DNA of 64,000 bases, from NCBI RefSeq assembly GCF_016616425.1, contig NZ_CP067101.1, positions 4,774,001 through 4,838,000 on the forward strand, given 5' to 3'. Origin of the DNA: Bradyrhizobium diazoefficiens (GTDB taxonomy: Bacteria > Pseudomonadota > Alphaproteobacteria > Rhizobiales > Xanthobacteraceae). The notes beneath the pieces are model-generated. The model worked only from the letters and a program-made list of their open reading frames with translations. It was not told where the DNA came from and searched no databases. The position numbers and the translations under genes are program-made. Positions 1 through 9,290 of the stretch are shown piece by piece (the first letter of the stretch is position 1; each line of letters starts with the position of its first letter).

Positions 1-1
1 C

Positions 2-310
2 GTGATCGAAGGCAGTGCGCAGGTGGTGATCTTCGAGGACGATGGCCGGATTCGCGACGTGCTCGAAATGGCACCCTACGGCCAGGGCAAGCACTTTTAC
101 TACCGGATGCCCGAGCAGGTGTTCCACTCGATCCTGATCACCTCGGAGTGGCTGGTGTTTCACGAAACCACCGCCGGTCCGTTCGACCCTTCACGCACGG
201 CATTTCCCGACTGGGCTCCCGATGGCAATGATGCCGCCGAAGTGCAGGACTACGTCACGCAGATCGGCAGGCTCGTCATCGAACATCAGGGCCGAGATGC
301 GAGGGCCTGA
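2..310 (+). CDS. WbuC-like cupin metalloprotein, 5' truncated by window edge
   Basis: The 102 visible residues form the C-terminal two thirds of a small cupin of the WbuC family, proteins of about 160 residues found in O-antigen and other polysaccharide clusters. Family-like segments are VVIFEDDGRI, the HFYYRMPEQVFHSI stretch that ends one cupin half, and the tail HETTAGPF with P-D-W-A-P-D further on. The frame is open to base 1, so the GTG at position 2 is probably not the start and the gene begins left of the window. The downstream membrane protein starts 4 bases after this stop, which suggests one operon for surface glycan biosynthesis. The exact reaction of WbuC proteins is not established. 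Confidence 0.75.
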   Translation: MIEGSAQVVIFEDDGRIRDVLEMAPYGQGKHFYYRMPEQVFHSILITSEWLVFHETTAGPFDPSRTAFPDWAPDGNDAAEVQDYVTQIGRLVIEHQGRDARA

Positions 311-314
311 GGCC

Positions 315-2075
315 ATGATCGAAGCGGCCATTCCCAACGGCTTCCGCTTGAGGACGATCCCAAACGCAGCGCTTTCCTATATGCGCGAACGAATGGGTAT
401 CGGATATGTCTGGGTCGGTGTGGCTCTTGCCCTTGGTGCGAGCTTGCCTGCACTGTTCGCACGCGAGGTCTTCGGCGACGACTGGAGCGTTTACTACATC
501 TACTGGACTCAGGGGATCCCCGGACTTGTCCGCTTGCTGTGGGAAGCGGCCCATGCCGGCTTTGCCGTGCCGATGACGCTATTCGTCGCGCTCTTGCCCG
601 ATATGCCGGACGTCGCAGCGCGGCTCGCGGGTCTGGGTTGCCATCTCGTGAATGGCCTGTTGCTCTACTCCATCCTCCACAGGTCACCGCAAACGAAGCC
701 GATAGCGGCACTGTTTGTGGCCCTCTTCCTGCTCAGCCCATTTTACGTCATTCGCCTCACACAGAACGCCGTCTATGACGTCCTCCTGCTTTTCTATTTG
801 TTGTCTTACGAGTTGAGCTATTCGAAAGTGCGGGCGCTTCGATGGGCCGCACCGTTCTGCCTGCTCTTCTCTTTGTCGCTGGAGACCTTGATTGCCCTCG
901 AGCCACTCCGCGGGGTGCTGGCCCGATCTGCCGGCGAACGTTGGACGCGGACGCTCGCGCGTCTTGTTCCGTTCTGGTTGGCCATTGCGACCATTATCTT
1001 GCTGCGGCTGACGATTTTGGGGAAGCACGGTCACTACGCCGGACAATACAGTTTCGTGTCCGACCCTGCCGTCGTGCGAGAAGCGTTGCTGGCCCATCTC
1101 ATGGCCTTCAAGACCGGCCTGGAACACGCCTACTCCCGCGGGTTCGCGCTGCTAGGAAGTCGCATCTCCATCGCGCTGACATTGGCCGCTATGGCCGGCT
1201 CCGCCCTGCTCGCTACGAGCGCATTCTGGACACCATGGCTGCTGAGGAGCTTCGTCTCGTCCGCCAACGCGATGCTGCTGTTGGTGTTGGGAGCAGCAAT
1301 CGCCGTCCTCGGTGCAATGCCTTACGCCATTGCCGGACTTCATGGCGACGTGATGCGAGGCGAATCGAGACTGCTCTTTCCGTCGCAGTTCGGCATCTTG
1401 ATTCTGATAGCGACGTTCATCCAGGCGGTTCCGGGCGCACGATTGCGCGCCGGCTTGGCCGGCGCCCTGCTCACCGTCTTCGCGCTGTCCATGGCGCAGG
1501 ACTCCAAATGGCTTCTGTACGACGGGCTGATCAGCTCGGATCTCCAGCGGCAAGTTCGGGCAGCCTTGCTCGCTGACCCCGAACCAAAGGTCGTAAAGCT
1601 CCAAATCGAAAACGCCCACATGATTTCGTATCGCTTCCGCTGCCTTGGCGCGAGTGACATGAATGTCGCTCAGATGACGCTGCGCGATGAAGATCGAAAG
1701 CGATCGTTCGTGTACACGGATTATTGTGGAGATTTTGACAGTTCTGGCGCTGTCCGGAATGAGGCCTGTACAGTCTCCTACCTCGAGTTTTTTCCCTGCC
1801 CCCCACGCCGAGAGACCTGGCGCTACCGCGCTGCGCCGGGAATTCCGCTGCCCGACCGCATCGGACTCCTCGAACTCATGAGGACCGTCCTCAAGGATGC
1901 GCCGTCGGCCACGCAAGGTCGCGGTGAGCTCGTGCAATTGAAAGACGACGTGCCGATTCCCTTGGCAAGAGCAGAATACCGGCCGCCCTGCCGCCGGCCT
2001 GGAGTCCGTGGAGCCGCCTGGCTGCTGGCGTTACCCGCGCCAGCCTGCGAAGATTCCGGCTCGCGAGCTCGATAG
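315..2075 (+). CDS. Polytopic membrane protein, GT-C-type glycosyltransferase-like
   Basis: A 586-residue hydrophobic protein with about ten predicted membrane spans, followed by a soluble C-terminal region from about residue 420 that contains several cysteines. The first hydrophobic segment (residues about 30-50) is followed by an acidic DDW motif at residues 55-57. An acidic motif in the first periplasmic loop is typical of GT-C enzymes, which use lipid-linked sugar donors. The ATG at 315 is preferred because it follows the cupin stop by 4 bases. The 555-residue protein encoded on the other strand near 7-8.6 kb has the same architecture and a DDW motif at the same place. Substrate unknown; the GT-C assignment is inference from topology and motif. 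Confidence 0.6.
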   Translation: MIEAAIPNGFRLRTIPNAALSYMRERMGIGYVWVGVALALGASLPALFAREVFGDDWSVYYIYWTQGIPGLVRLLWEAAHAGFAVPMTLFVALLPDMPDVAARLAGLGCHLVNGLLLYSILHRSPQTKPIAALFVALFLLSPFYVIRLTQNAVYDVLLLFYLLSYELSYSKVRALRWAAPFCLLFSLSLETLIALEPLRGVLARSAGERWTRTLARLVPFWLAIATIILLRLTILGKHGHYAGQYSFVSDPAVVREALLAHLMAFKTGLEHAYSRGFALLGSRISIALTLAAMAGSALLATSAFWTPWLLRSFVSSANAMLLLVLGAAIAVLGAMPYAIAGLHGDVMRGESRLLFPSQFGILILIATFIQAVPGARLRAGLAGALLTVFALSMAQDSKWLLYDGLISSDLQRQVRAALLADPEPKVVKLQIENAHMISYRFRCLGASDMNVAQMTLRDEDRKRSFVYTDYCGDFDSSGAVRNEACTVSYLEFFPCPPRRETWRYRAAPGIPLPDRIGLLELMRTVLKDAPSATQGRGELVQLKDDVPIPLARAEYRPPCRRPGVRGAAWLLALPAPACEDSGSRAR

Positions 2076-2276
2076 GCAAACAGCGATGCTCACACCAAGA
2101 CTCCCCTTGATCCTCCTCGCAGGTTCCCCCGAAATGGACCAATTAGATTCGAGCCATTGCACCCATGCTCGCCAGAGCTAGTGCCGCAGTTCCCCATTGC
2201 CCTCTCCGGCGGGTCGCAATCGGCCGATGTGCGAAACCGGGAAGGACTGGCTGCCGACAGGTGGAACGGGCTGGCG

Positions 2277-3242
2277 ATGGTTCCTGGTAGGAAGACAATC
2301 ATTGTCCTGACCAAGTTCATGGTCTCAGCCGGCATCATCCTTCTGGTCGCACGCGACCTGGATCTTTCCTCACTCAAGGCCGACCTTCTCGCGGTTAAAT
2401 TACACATGCTCGCGCTGGCGATGTTGCTGCTGTTCGCGCAGACGTTCGCCCTCTGCAACCGCTGGATTCTGATCCTTCGCGCGATCGGCGTGTCCCTGGA
2501 TTTTATGGCCGGATGGCGCATTGTTCTTGCCAGCGCCTGGTTTAATCAGGTGTTGCCCTCCGGCGGCGAAGCGGTCCGGATCTGGATGTTGCGGCGACAC
2601 GGAATAGAGTGGTCGCAGACCCTGAGCAGCATTGTCGCAGATCGGTTCATCGGCCTTCTGGCCCTCGGCCTGATCATTTTGGTTGGAATGCCCCTCTTGA
2701 TCTCGCGCATCCATGACAATGCCTTGCTGCTCGCCGTCGCAGGTATTGTCGCTGCCGCTTACTGCGGCGCAGTCGTCCTCGTGACATTGAATCGGTTGTC
2801 GGCTCGAGTGACCGCGGTTCTTCCCGTCAGGATCCTGCAGTTTGCGGAACTCCTCAAGGCGCCGCTACTCGCGCGAGCAGGACGCAGAGCATTGTTCGGT
2901 TCGGCTATCGTTGTTCATCTCCTGACCGTTATTGCTTGTTATGCCCTCGCGATTGGGTTGGACGCCGGGTTGTCCGCAGTTGACACATTCGTCCTCGTGC
3001 CGCTGGTGATCATGGCGGCTGCCGTCCCGCTGTCCATCGGAGGATGGGGCATTCGTGAGGGAGCGATGGTCGGTGCGCTGGGGCTCGTTGGCATCGCATC
3101 CGACAAGGCGCTTGCGATATCGATCCTGTTCGGGCTCGGCAATCTTGTCGTAGGCGTGATCGGGGGTGCTGTGTGGCTGCTGGCGCCGGAGCGTGCGACG
3201 TACAGCGCCGGCCAAGCGCGAGTTCAGCGCCGAACAGGATGA
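2277..3242 (+). CDS. Lysylphosphatidylglycerol-synthase-TM-like (flippase-like) membrane protein
   Basis: 321 residues with about eight membrane segments, matching the integral membrane domain of MprF/AglD-like proteins (PF03706 type). Supporting segments are the early RWILILRAIG helix, FNQVLPSGGEAVRI (the family's conserved glycine-rich turn) and the late PLSIGGWGIREGAM motif, the most diagnostic signature. Such stand-alone proteins are often found beside glycosyltransferases and are thought to move lipid-linked intermediates across the membrane. The ATG at 2277 is chosen over an in-frame ATG at 2157 because the extra 40 residues are polar and unlike the family. A role in glycolipid export fits its neighbours but is inferred. 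Confidence 0.75.
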   Translation: MVPGRKTIIVLTKFMVSAGIILLVARDLDLSSLKADLLAVKLHMLALAMLLLFAQTFALCNRWILILRAIGVSLDFMAGWRIVLASAWFNQVLPSGGEAVRIWMLRRHGIEWSQTLSSIVADRFIGLLALGLIILVGMPLLISRIHDNALLLAVAGIVAAAYCGAVVLVTLNRLSARVTAVLPVRILQFAELLKAPLLARAGRRALFGSAIVVHLLTVIACYALAIGLDAGLSAVDTFVLVPLVIMAAAVPLSIGGWGIREGAMVGALGLVGIASDKALAISILFGLGNLVVGVIGGAVWLLAPERATYSAGQARVQRRTG

Positions 3243-3489
3243 TGCTGCTGCGCCCCTCCATCAATTGCGCGGACCTGAGGCGCGTCGCACGGAACTGCAG
3301 CCGTGTCTGGGACGGGCCGGATGCTTTTGCTCAAAGCCTACCGTGCAACACCACGCTGGTCCGACCGCTGGTGGACAGGGCAACTTAGGAATTGTGACCT
3401 CGGCTGGGCCACTATATAGGCTTCAGTTGCGTTGAGTTTTCACCCTGGGGGCTGTTGTTCCCCTGCCATTCCTGAACAGGCTCAGACCC

Positions 3490-4698
3490 GTGCCCGACCA
3501 TTGCCGCCTTTGCCATTCGACCAACCTGCGACCGGTGATCGACCTCGGGATGATGCCGATTGCGCATCGGCTTCGGCACAGCCGAAACGAGCAGGAGGAA
3601 CGGTATCCATTCGAGGTGCTGGCCTGCGGCGAGTGTGGCCTGCCGCAGATCGTCAAGCCGATCGATCCGGACATTCTGTACCGCCAGTTCAACTACAATT
3701 TCAGCAGCTGGAAGCCGGAGCCGCACCAGGCGAACGAGCTCGATACCATCGCGAAATTCTCGAAGCATCGGTCCGTGTTCGAGATCGGATGCAACGACGG
3801 CCTGTTCATGGACAAGCTGCGCGAACGCGGCGCGAAGGTCTTGGTGGGCGTGGAGCCCAATCCCGTGTCGGGCAAGATCGCCCGCGAGCGCGGCATCAAG
3901 GTCTATGCCGACATGATCAGCCCGGCGCTGTGTCACGACGCGGTCGCCGAGGCTGGCAAGTTCGACCTCGTCGTCTCGCGCCAGGTGCTGGAGCACATCG
4001 TCGATTTCGAGAACTTCTTCGACTGCATCAAGATCGCGCTCAGCGACGACGGGCTGCTGTTCATCGACGTGCCTGATTTCGCCCCTGGGTCGACGGCGGG
4101 AGACCTCTCCGTCCTCTGGGAGGAGCACGTCAGCTATTTCACCGAACCGACCCTGCTCGCGCTGCTGGCGCGCCACGGCTTCGAGGCGGTGTCCGTGAAG
4201 AAGTACAATTTCAGCGGCGGCAGCCTCGCGATCGCAGCCCGCCGTGCCAAGGGCGACGTGACGCCGCCGCCTGCGCCATCCGGCGTCGGTGAGAAATTCG
4301 GTCAGCGCGCCAGAGACTATGGCGCGCGTCTCCGTCCGATTCTCGCGAAAGCCCGCGCCAGCGGCGCCGAGATCGCCATCTACGGCGCCGGTTGCCGCGC
4401 CTGTACCTTCACCAATGCCCACAAGCTGGCGGATCTCGTCGACCTCTCGGTCGACGACCAGAAAGAGCGCCAGGGGCTGTTCCTGCCCGGCACCGGCATC
4501 CCGATCCGTTCGCCCGAGGATCTCGCCGGCAAGTCGGATCCGCTCGTCTGCCTTCTCGCTGTGAACCAGGAAAACGAAGCCGCGGTCACTAGGCGGCTGC
4601 GCGAGAACGTGAAGCGTCCGCTGCACATCGTTTCGATCTTCGCGCCGTCGGATATCTGGGGTGAACTCGATCACCTTGATGCGATCTCGGGTGGGTGA
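3490..4698 (+). CDS. SAM-dependent sugar C-methyltransferase with zinc-binding N-terminus
   Basis: 402 residues with the three-part layout of NDP-hexose C-methyltransferases (TylC3/NovU type). An N-terminal zinc site is built from CRLC (residues 5-8) and CGECG around 46-50. The central Rossmann domain carries the SAM motif EIGCNDG near residue 97 and an EHIVDFENFF segment. The C-terminal domain begins IAIYGAGCRACTFTN near residue 298 and resembles the second nucleotide-fold domain of this family. The enzyme probably adds a methyl group to a deoxysugar nucleotide, making a branched sugar for the local glycan. Its stop codon directly abuts the next methyltransferase start, indicating translational coupling. 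Confidence 0.85.
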   Translation: MPDHCRLCHSTNLRPVIDLGMMPIAHRLRHSRNEQEERYPFEVLACGECGLPQIVKPIDPDILYRQFNYNFSSWKPEPHQANELDTIAKFSKHRSVFEIGCNDGLFMDKLRERGAKVLVGVEPNPVSGKIARERGIKVYADMISPALCHDAVAEAGKFDLVVSRQVLEHIVDFENFFDCIKIALSDDGLLFIDVPDFAPGSTAGDLSVLWEEHVSYFTEPTLLALLARHGFEAVSVKKYNFSGGSLAIAARRAKGDVTPPPAPSGVGEKFGQRARDYGARLRPILAKARASGAEIAIYGAGCRACTFTNAHKLADLVDLSVDDQKERQGLFLPGTGIPIRSPEDLAGKSDPLVCLLAVNQENEAAVTRRLRENVKRPLHIVSIFAPSDIWGELDHLDAISGG

Positions 4699-5913
4699 AT
4701 GGCCGAGGGCAAACTCTTTCACTATTATGAAACGCAGAATGTCCTGCCGACGTTCGGCAATCTGAGATCGCCCGCGGAGCTCGAAACCTATGCAGCTCAG
4801 CGGCGCGAACTGTTCGCAGACAAGCTGTTGCTGCCTCCCGCACAATTTCGCGGCGCTGACCTGCTCGAATTCGGTCCGGACTCCGGCGAGAACGCGATGG
4901 TCTTTGCCGGCTGGGGCGCCCAGCTGACGCTGGTCGAGCCGAACCGGCATGCGCACGAGAAAATCCGGGCCTATTTCTCCCATTTCCTTCTCACCGATCG
5001 TCTGAACGAGCTGTTGCTGACCGACGTCGAGGGTTTCAGCACCGGCCGCACCTTCGACATCGTCGATGCGGAAGGATTCATTTACACCGTACAGCCGACG
5101 GAAAAATGGCTCCACATTTTCCATAGGCTGCTCAAGCCGAATGGCTACGCGATCGTATTCTACTACGAGCGCTGCGGGGGTTTCTTCGAGCTGGCCCTCA
5201 AGGCGATCCATGCCGCCGGTAAGCAGTTGGTGGACAGCTCGCCGCTCGAAGCGGCAAGGCGCCTGTTCGGCAAAAAATGGAATAGCATCCCGCATACCCG
5301 CAGCTTCGAATCCTGGCTGATGGACGTGTTGGAAAATCCCTTTGTCCGGCACCGCTATTTCATCGACGCTGCAAGCCTTTGCAGCGCCGCACACGAGATT
5401 GGATTCGACATCCATTCGGCTTGGCCTTCCTACCGCGACGGCCTCGAGGTCTATTGGCACAAGAAAGTCTTGTCGCACCAGGAGAAGCTGCACCGGACTG
5501 TACGCCATCTCAGCCGCAGCCGCCTCAGCTTCCTGGGCGGGCGGAAGCTCTATCTGGTGGGCAACACGGACGCAGCGGGGGCAATCTCGGCCTCCATCGA
5601 GGAACTGGTCCTCGACGTCGACAGGTTGATCGATGATCCCTTCGGCGAAAGCCTTCCCAACGTGGTTTCCAGACTGACCGCATTGCGCGAGACGATTGGC
5701 ACCACGACGCTTCTCGCCGACGATACCGCCGACATCGCCGCCATCACGTCGACACTCGATAGTTTCCATCGCATCTTCAACGCGATCGCGAGGCGAGATG
5801 CGTCCGCGCTCACTGCGCTCACCCAGTCCGACCCCGCGTTCATCAGCAACTGGGGACAGCCGGCGCATTTCGTCGTCCTCCGCAAGCGTCCCGAGGTCGA
5901 TCGAGAGGGATAG
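4699..5913 (+). CDS. Class I SAM-dependent methyltransferase
   Basis: 404 residues. The N-terminal half contains a Rossmann methyltransferase core with motif I as LEFGPDSG (residues 56-63), an acidic end of strand beta2 in LTLVEPN, and a motif IV-like FDIVDAEGF. The C-terminal 200 residues are helical and not recognised. The start ATG follows the upstream stop with no spacer, and the stop is 6 bases before the oxidoreductase start, so all three genes are probably one operon. The substrate is likely a sugar or lipid-linked sugar by context, but the motif alone does not say which. Confidence 0.75.
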   Translation: MAEGKLFHYYETQNVLPTFGNLRSPAELETYAAQRRELFADKLLLPPAQFRGADLLEFGPDSGENAMVFAGWGAQLTLVEPNRHAHEKIRAYFSHFLLTDRLNELLLTDVEGFSTGRTFDIVDAEGFIYTVQPTEKWLHIFHRLLKPNGYAIVFYYERCGGFFELALKAIHAAGKQLVDSSPLEAARRLFGKKWNSIPHTRSFESWLMDVLENPFVRHRYFIDAASLCSAAHEIGFDIHSAWPSYRDGLEVYWHKKVLSHQEKLHRTVRHLSRSRLSFLGGRKLYLVGNTDAAGAISASIEELVLDVDRLIDDPFGESLPNVVSRLTALRETIGTTTLLADDTADIAAITSTLDSFHRIFNAIARRDASALTALTQSDPAFISNWGQPAHFVVLRKRPEVDREG

Positions 5914-5919
5914 GTTCGA

Positions 5920-6954
5920 ATGCGTCCGGGCATCGGCATCATCGGAACAGGCATGGTGGGCCAGATGTGCCATCTTGCCAATTTCGCCGCCAATCCCGCA
6001 TGTCGCGTTGTCGCGATCGCCGACCTCCGGCCGGACCTCGCCGCCGCAGCGGCGCAGAAGTTCGGTATCTCACGGGTCTACGCAACACACCGGGAGCTGC
6101 TTGCAGACAGTGAGGTGTCTGCCGTCGTCGTAGTGACCAAGCGTCGCGCCACCGGCGCGATTGTTCTGGACGCACTGAACGCTGGCCGGCACGTGCTGTC
6201 GGAAAAGCCGATGGCCTACACGACGATCCAGGCGACCTCACTGGTCGAAGCCGCGCGGCGACACGGTCTCGTTTACAGCATCGGCTATATGAAGCGCCAC
6301 GACGCCGGAGTAGCGCGCGCGATGGCCGAATTGGCGAGCATCGGAACGAACCAGTCGCTTGGTCGCATCGTAGGCGCGCGCGGCTGGTGCTTCGGCGGCA
6401 ACACCGGCACATCACCTGACACGTTCGTCATGACCGGCGAGGCCCGGCCGGACGGGCTCGCGCTGTGGCAAGACGGACCGGATTGGATGCCGGCTGATAT
6501 GCGGCCCGGCTACGACGGCTTCCTGAACGTCTTCAGCCATATCATCAACCTGGCCCGTTACGTGCTCGGGCCTGCACCGACAGTCGCTGAAAGCAGTATC
6601 GAGCCCTCGGGTGCCGCACGCGTCACGCTCGACTTCAGCGGCATCGCCTGCATCCTGGAACTCGCGCACGGATCGGAAGGGGCCTGGCGCGAAGGTCTGA
6701 CGATCAATTTCGAGCGCGGCGCGATGACCATCGAATTGCCCCCTCCCTTCGCCGAAGGCGAGGCGCAGATCATCCTCGATGAGTATGGTCGTATCACGCG
6801 GCCGAAGCCCGGCCAGAGCTGGGCATTTCGACGTCAAGCCGATGCGTTCGTTTCCGACATCGTCGGACGAAGGGCCCCCATTGCGTCCGGTGAGGATTCG
6901 ATCACTGACATCGCAATCGCGGAAGCGATCTGGAAGCGGCAGGTCAGCGGCTAG
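5920..6954 (+). CDS. Gfo/Idh/MocA-family sugar oxidoreductase
   Basis: 344 residues. The NAD(P)-binding Rossmann motif is GTGMVG (residues 9-14) and the catalytic-domain signature EKPMAY is at 95-100, with the lysine expected for this family. The YMKRHDAG stretch follows. These enzymes oxidise or reduce hydroxyls of sugars or nucleotide sugars, so here it likely works with the two methyltransferases on an activated sugar. The gene overlaps the convergent membrane-protein gene on the other strand by 11 bases at their 3' ends. Length and motifs are normal for the family; the precise sugar is unknown. Confidence 0.85.
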   Translation: MRPGIGIIGTGMVGQMCHLANFAANPACRVVAIADLRPDLAAAAAQKFGISRVYATHRELLADSEVSAVVVVTKRRATGAIVLDALNAGRHVLSEKPMAYTTIQATSLVEAARRHGLVYSIGYMKRHDAGVARAMAELASIGTNQSLGRIVGARGWCFGGNTGTSPDTFVMTGEARPDGLALWQDGPDWMPADMRPGYDGFLNVFSHIINLARYVLGPAPTVAESSIEPSGAARVTLDFSGIACILELAHGSEGAWREGLTINFERGAMTIELPPPFAEGEAQIILDEYGRITRPKPGQSWAFRRQADAFVSDIVGRRAPIASGEDSITDIAIAEAIWKRQVSG

Positions 6955-8611
6955 ACGGCGCCAGTGTGTTCGGGGCGTCGAGCTGCTTGATGCCGGCAAT
7001 GGGTCCCAACACGATGCTGACATCCGCAAGCCCGGCAAGCAATTGCGAAAGCTCGCAGCGCCCGAGCAGCCGACACGAATAGTATCGTTTCACCAATGCC
7101 GGGTTAGGTGCTGCGTTGGGGCCAGGCCGAAGCAAGATAGTAGCTTGCGGGCCAGTCGGATCGAAATGATGGAACGCGCTGCCCTCCATCCGCCGGGCCG
7201 CATCCATTTCCTGCAAGATCGTCGGCCGTTCGGCCCTGCCGGTGAATCCGAAGAAGGGCTTGTTGCCCCAAGCGAGCCGGATCATGCCGGTCACTTCCGA
7301 AATGCCGAACGGCGTATGCGGCGATGGATAATCCAGAAACCCGTCATCCAGATCGAAGACCGTTGCCGCGGGTTGCCGCATGGCCGCGAGATGGCTGTAC
7401 AAGGCTTCCTGCTTGAGAGCCCTCGCCTGCTGAAAGACATATCCGTTCCAGAGCGCAGCGACCCAAACCACCGCAGCAGGACCGAACACGATCGCGAACG
7501 CCACGCGTCCCCCGGCGAAGACTTCCACCAGACGCTTGAGGGTAAGCAGGCCGAGCGCCGACGGCAAGCCAAACATCAGCAAATGGCGAGTCTCATAGAA
7601 ATGTCGCGAAGGACGAAGGCCGGCGATGAGATAGGGCAGCGAAAGCATCAAGAACAGTGCCGCGGCAAGCAGCAACGGCGCTGCAATTGACCGCCTTCCA
7701 TCTGCGCGGTGTCGTTGGTCCGAAAGCAGCATGAGGAAAGCCGCGCCGACCGCAACCACCGCCAGCGCAAGGATCCTCGGATCGTCCAGCGCCATGTGAA
7801 CCGTGTCGCTCACCACGTCCCAGTAGCTCAAACGAAAGAACACCTTCCACCCGGTGATCAGCTCGGGCAGGGAGGGAAAATGAGCGTTGTAATGCGCGGC
7901 ATACGCGCCGACGCGCTTGAACCAGATGTTGAGCACTGCCCAATAGGCGACTGGAAGCAAGACAAACTCGGGATAGGTGATCGCACAACGCCATGCCGAT
8001 GCGACCAGGCGACGAATGGGTCTCGGTTCATCACCGCTGGTACGCAGCACGGCGATGAACAATCCCAGCATCGCAAACGCAAACAGCACCATCGTCGAGT
8101 TGAGGGCAAAGCTGAAGAAGTAGGTCAGCGCGGCTCCGATGCGATAGAGGATCCGCGCTGCCCCCTTGGCTTTCCACATCTGCGTCAGCAGATATGTCGC
8201 GATGCAACTGAGAGCGAAGCTCGCAATGTAGCCCGTGTTGCCTTTGCAGGTCCAAAGCACGTAACCCGGATAGGCCCAGACGATCGCCGAAAATCCCACC
8301 GCCTCGACGGACGTGAGCAACCCCGACACGATTGCGGCTCGCAGCAGACAAACGCCGCCACTCACGATCGCGACGAGCCCTACGATTTTCATGAATAGGA
8401 TCGGGGCGCCCGTCAGGTTGGCGAGGCTGTAGAATCCGAAAATGATGGGATGACCTGCGCCATTCAACAGGAAATCGAGATCGACGAAATAGTCCGGGCG
8501 CGGCTTGAGCACCAGCCAATCGTCCATGACGAGACTGTCATTCAACCAAAGCGGCGCGTGCGCAACCAGCAGCAAAAGTGCGATGATCCAGAAAGGACGA
8601 GCGCGCATCAC
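6944..8611 (-). CDS. Polytopic membrane protein, GT-C-like
   Basis: 555 residues with about ten hydrophobic spans and a short soluble C-terminus. A DDW motif at residues 30-32 follows the first membrane segment, mirroring the 586-residue protein at the left end of the cluster. The architecture suits a GT-C glycosyltransferase or O-unit-modifying membrane enzyme, but no catalytic residue beyond this acidic pair can be named. The ATG at 8611 opens directly into a signal-anchor-like helix. It is convergent with the oxidoreductase gene (11-bp overlap) and divergent from the small membrane-protein genes starting at 8779. Confidence 0.55.
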   Translation of the reverse strand: MMRARPFWIIALLLLVAHAPLWLNDSLVMDDWLVLKPRPDYFVDLDFLLNGAGHPIIFGFYSLANLTGAPILFMKIVGLVAIVSGGVCLLRAAIVSGLLTSVEAVGFSAIVWAYPGYVLWTCKGNTGYIASFALSCIATYLLTQMWKAKGAARILYRIGAALTYFFSFALNSTMVLFAFAMLGLFIAVLRTSGDEPRPIRRLVASAWRCAITYPEFVLLPVAYWAVLNIWFKRVGAYAAHYNAHFPSLPELITGWKVFFRLSYWDVVSDTVHMALDDPRILALAVVAVGAAFLMLLSDQRHRADGRRSIAAPLLLAAALFLMLSLPYLIAGLRPSRHFYETRHLLMFGLPSALGLLTLKRLVEVFAGGRVAFAIVFGPAAVVWVAALWNGYVFQQARALKQEALYSHLAAMRQPAATVFDLDDGFLDYPSPHTPFGISEVTGMIRLAWGNKPFFGFTGRAERPTILQEMDAARRMEGSAFHHFDPTGPQATILLRPGPNAAPNPALVKRYYSCRLLGRCELSQLLAGLADVSIVLGPIAGIKQLDAPNTLAPSSR

Positions 8612-8778
8612 ACTACATTCTAACAGGGGAATCGCCGCCGCGCCGAGCGCTCGCGTCCGTTCCGCCGAGGGTAAGGTTGACCGGGTGAATTCGACGCCCT
8701 ATACAGGCTTTGTTCGGGCATGCCAACTATCAAGGACGAGGAGAGGCTTGCCGATCGGACTATAATGGTCGGCTCCCG

Positions 8779-9285
8779 ATGAATCTTCTGCCAGCACCGA
8801 TGCAATGTGTTGCCCTCGCGCTCGGCGCATCGACCCCCGTCGTCCTGATCGTCTGCGCGAAGTTCACGCGAGTGCGTGGTGCCGGTGCGGGATATCTGAT
8901 CGGCTCCCTGATCTCCATCGCGATCTTCGTTGCAATCGCCTTGATCCTGCCAGGCGCGCGAGATGCGGTTGACCTGTTCAGCGGCTTCTTGCTTCTGCTG
9001 GCTGCCTTGCTGTTCTGGAACGTCCCGTGGAATCTGCTTGCCTTCGGATTTACGCTGACGCTGCTGACGGCGCTCGTAAAGTTCGGTCGGCCTGCGACGC
9101 GCAGCCAGTGGATCTCTGCATACATGCAGGGATCGGACCTGGAAAAGTTTGCACAGAACCGACTGCAACTGCTTCTTGGCGCAGGAATGGCGACCATTGA
9201 TCGGAACGATATCGTCGCAACCCGTATCGGATTCGTCTGCGCCAATCTGGTCCGGATGACCCGCCTGCTCTGCGGCGTGCGGTAA
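8779..9285 (+). CDS. Small membrane protein, function unknown
   Basis: 168 residues, not recognised. Three or four hydrophobic helices occupy about residues 8-110, followed by a soluble tail containing RNRLQLLLGAGMATIDRND. The ATG at 8779 is the first reasonable start; the longer frame from 8710 adds polar residues before the helices. The stop lies 5 bases before another small membrane protein, and a GT2 glycosyltransferase follows 47 bases after that, so the three are probably cotranscribed. It could be an accessory subunit that recruits the glycosyltransferase to the membrane; this is inference from synteny only. Confidence 0.6.
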   Translation: MNLLPAPMQCVALALGASTPVVLIVCAKFTRVRGAGAGYLIGSLISIAIFVAIALILPGARDAVDLFSGFLLLLAALLFWNVPWNLLAFGFTLTLLTALVKFGRPATRSQWISAYMQGSDLEKFAQNRLQLLLGAGMATIDRNDIVATRIGFVCANLVRMTRLLCGVR

Positions 9286-9290
9286 TTCCC

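Noticed and set aside
3412..5973. Open minus-strand frame of 853 codons
   Set aside because: It lies entirely opposite the two methyltransferase genes, is rich in Arg/Asp/Glu from high-GC antisense and has no recognisable motif. The plus-strand genes have clear motifs.
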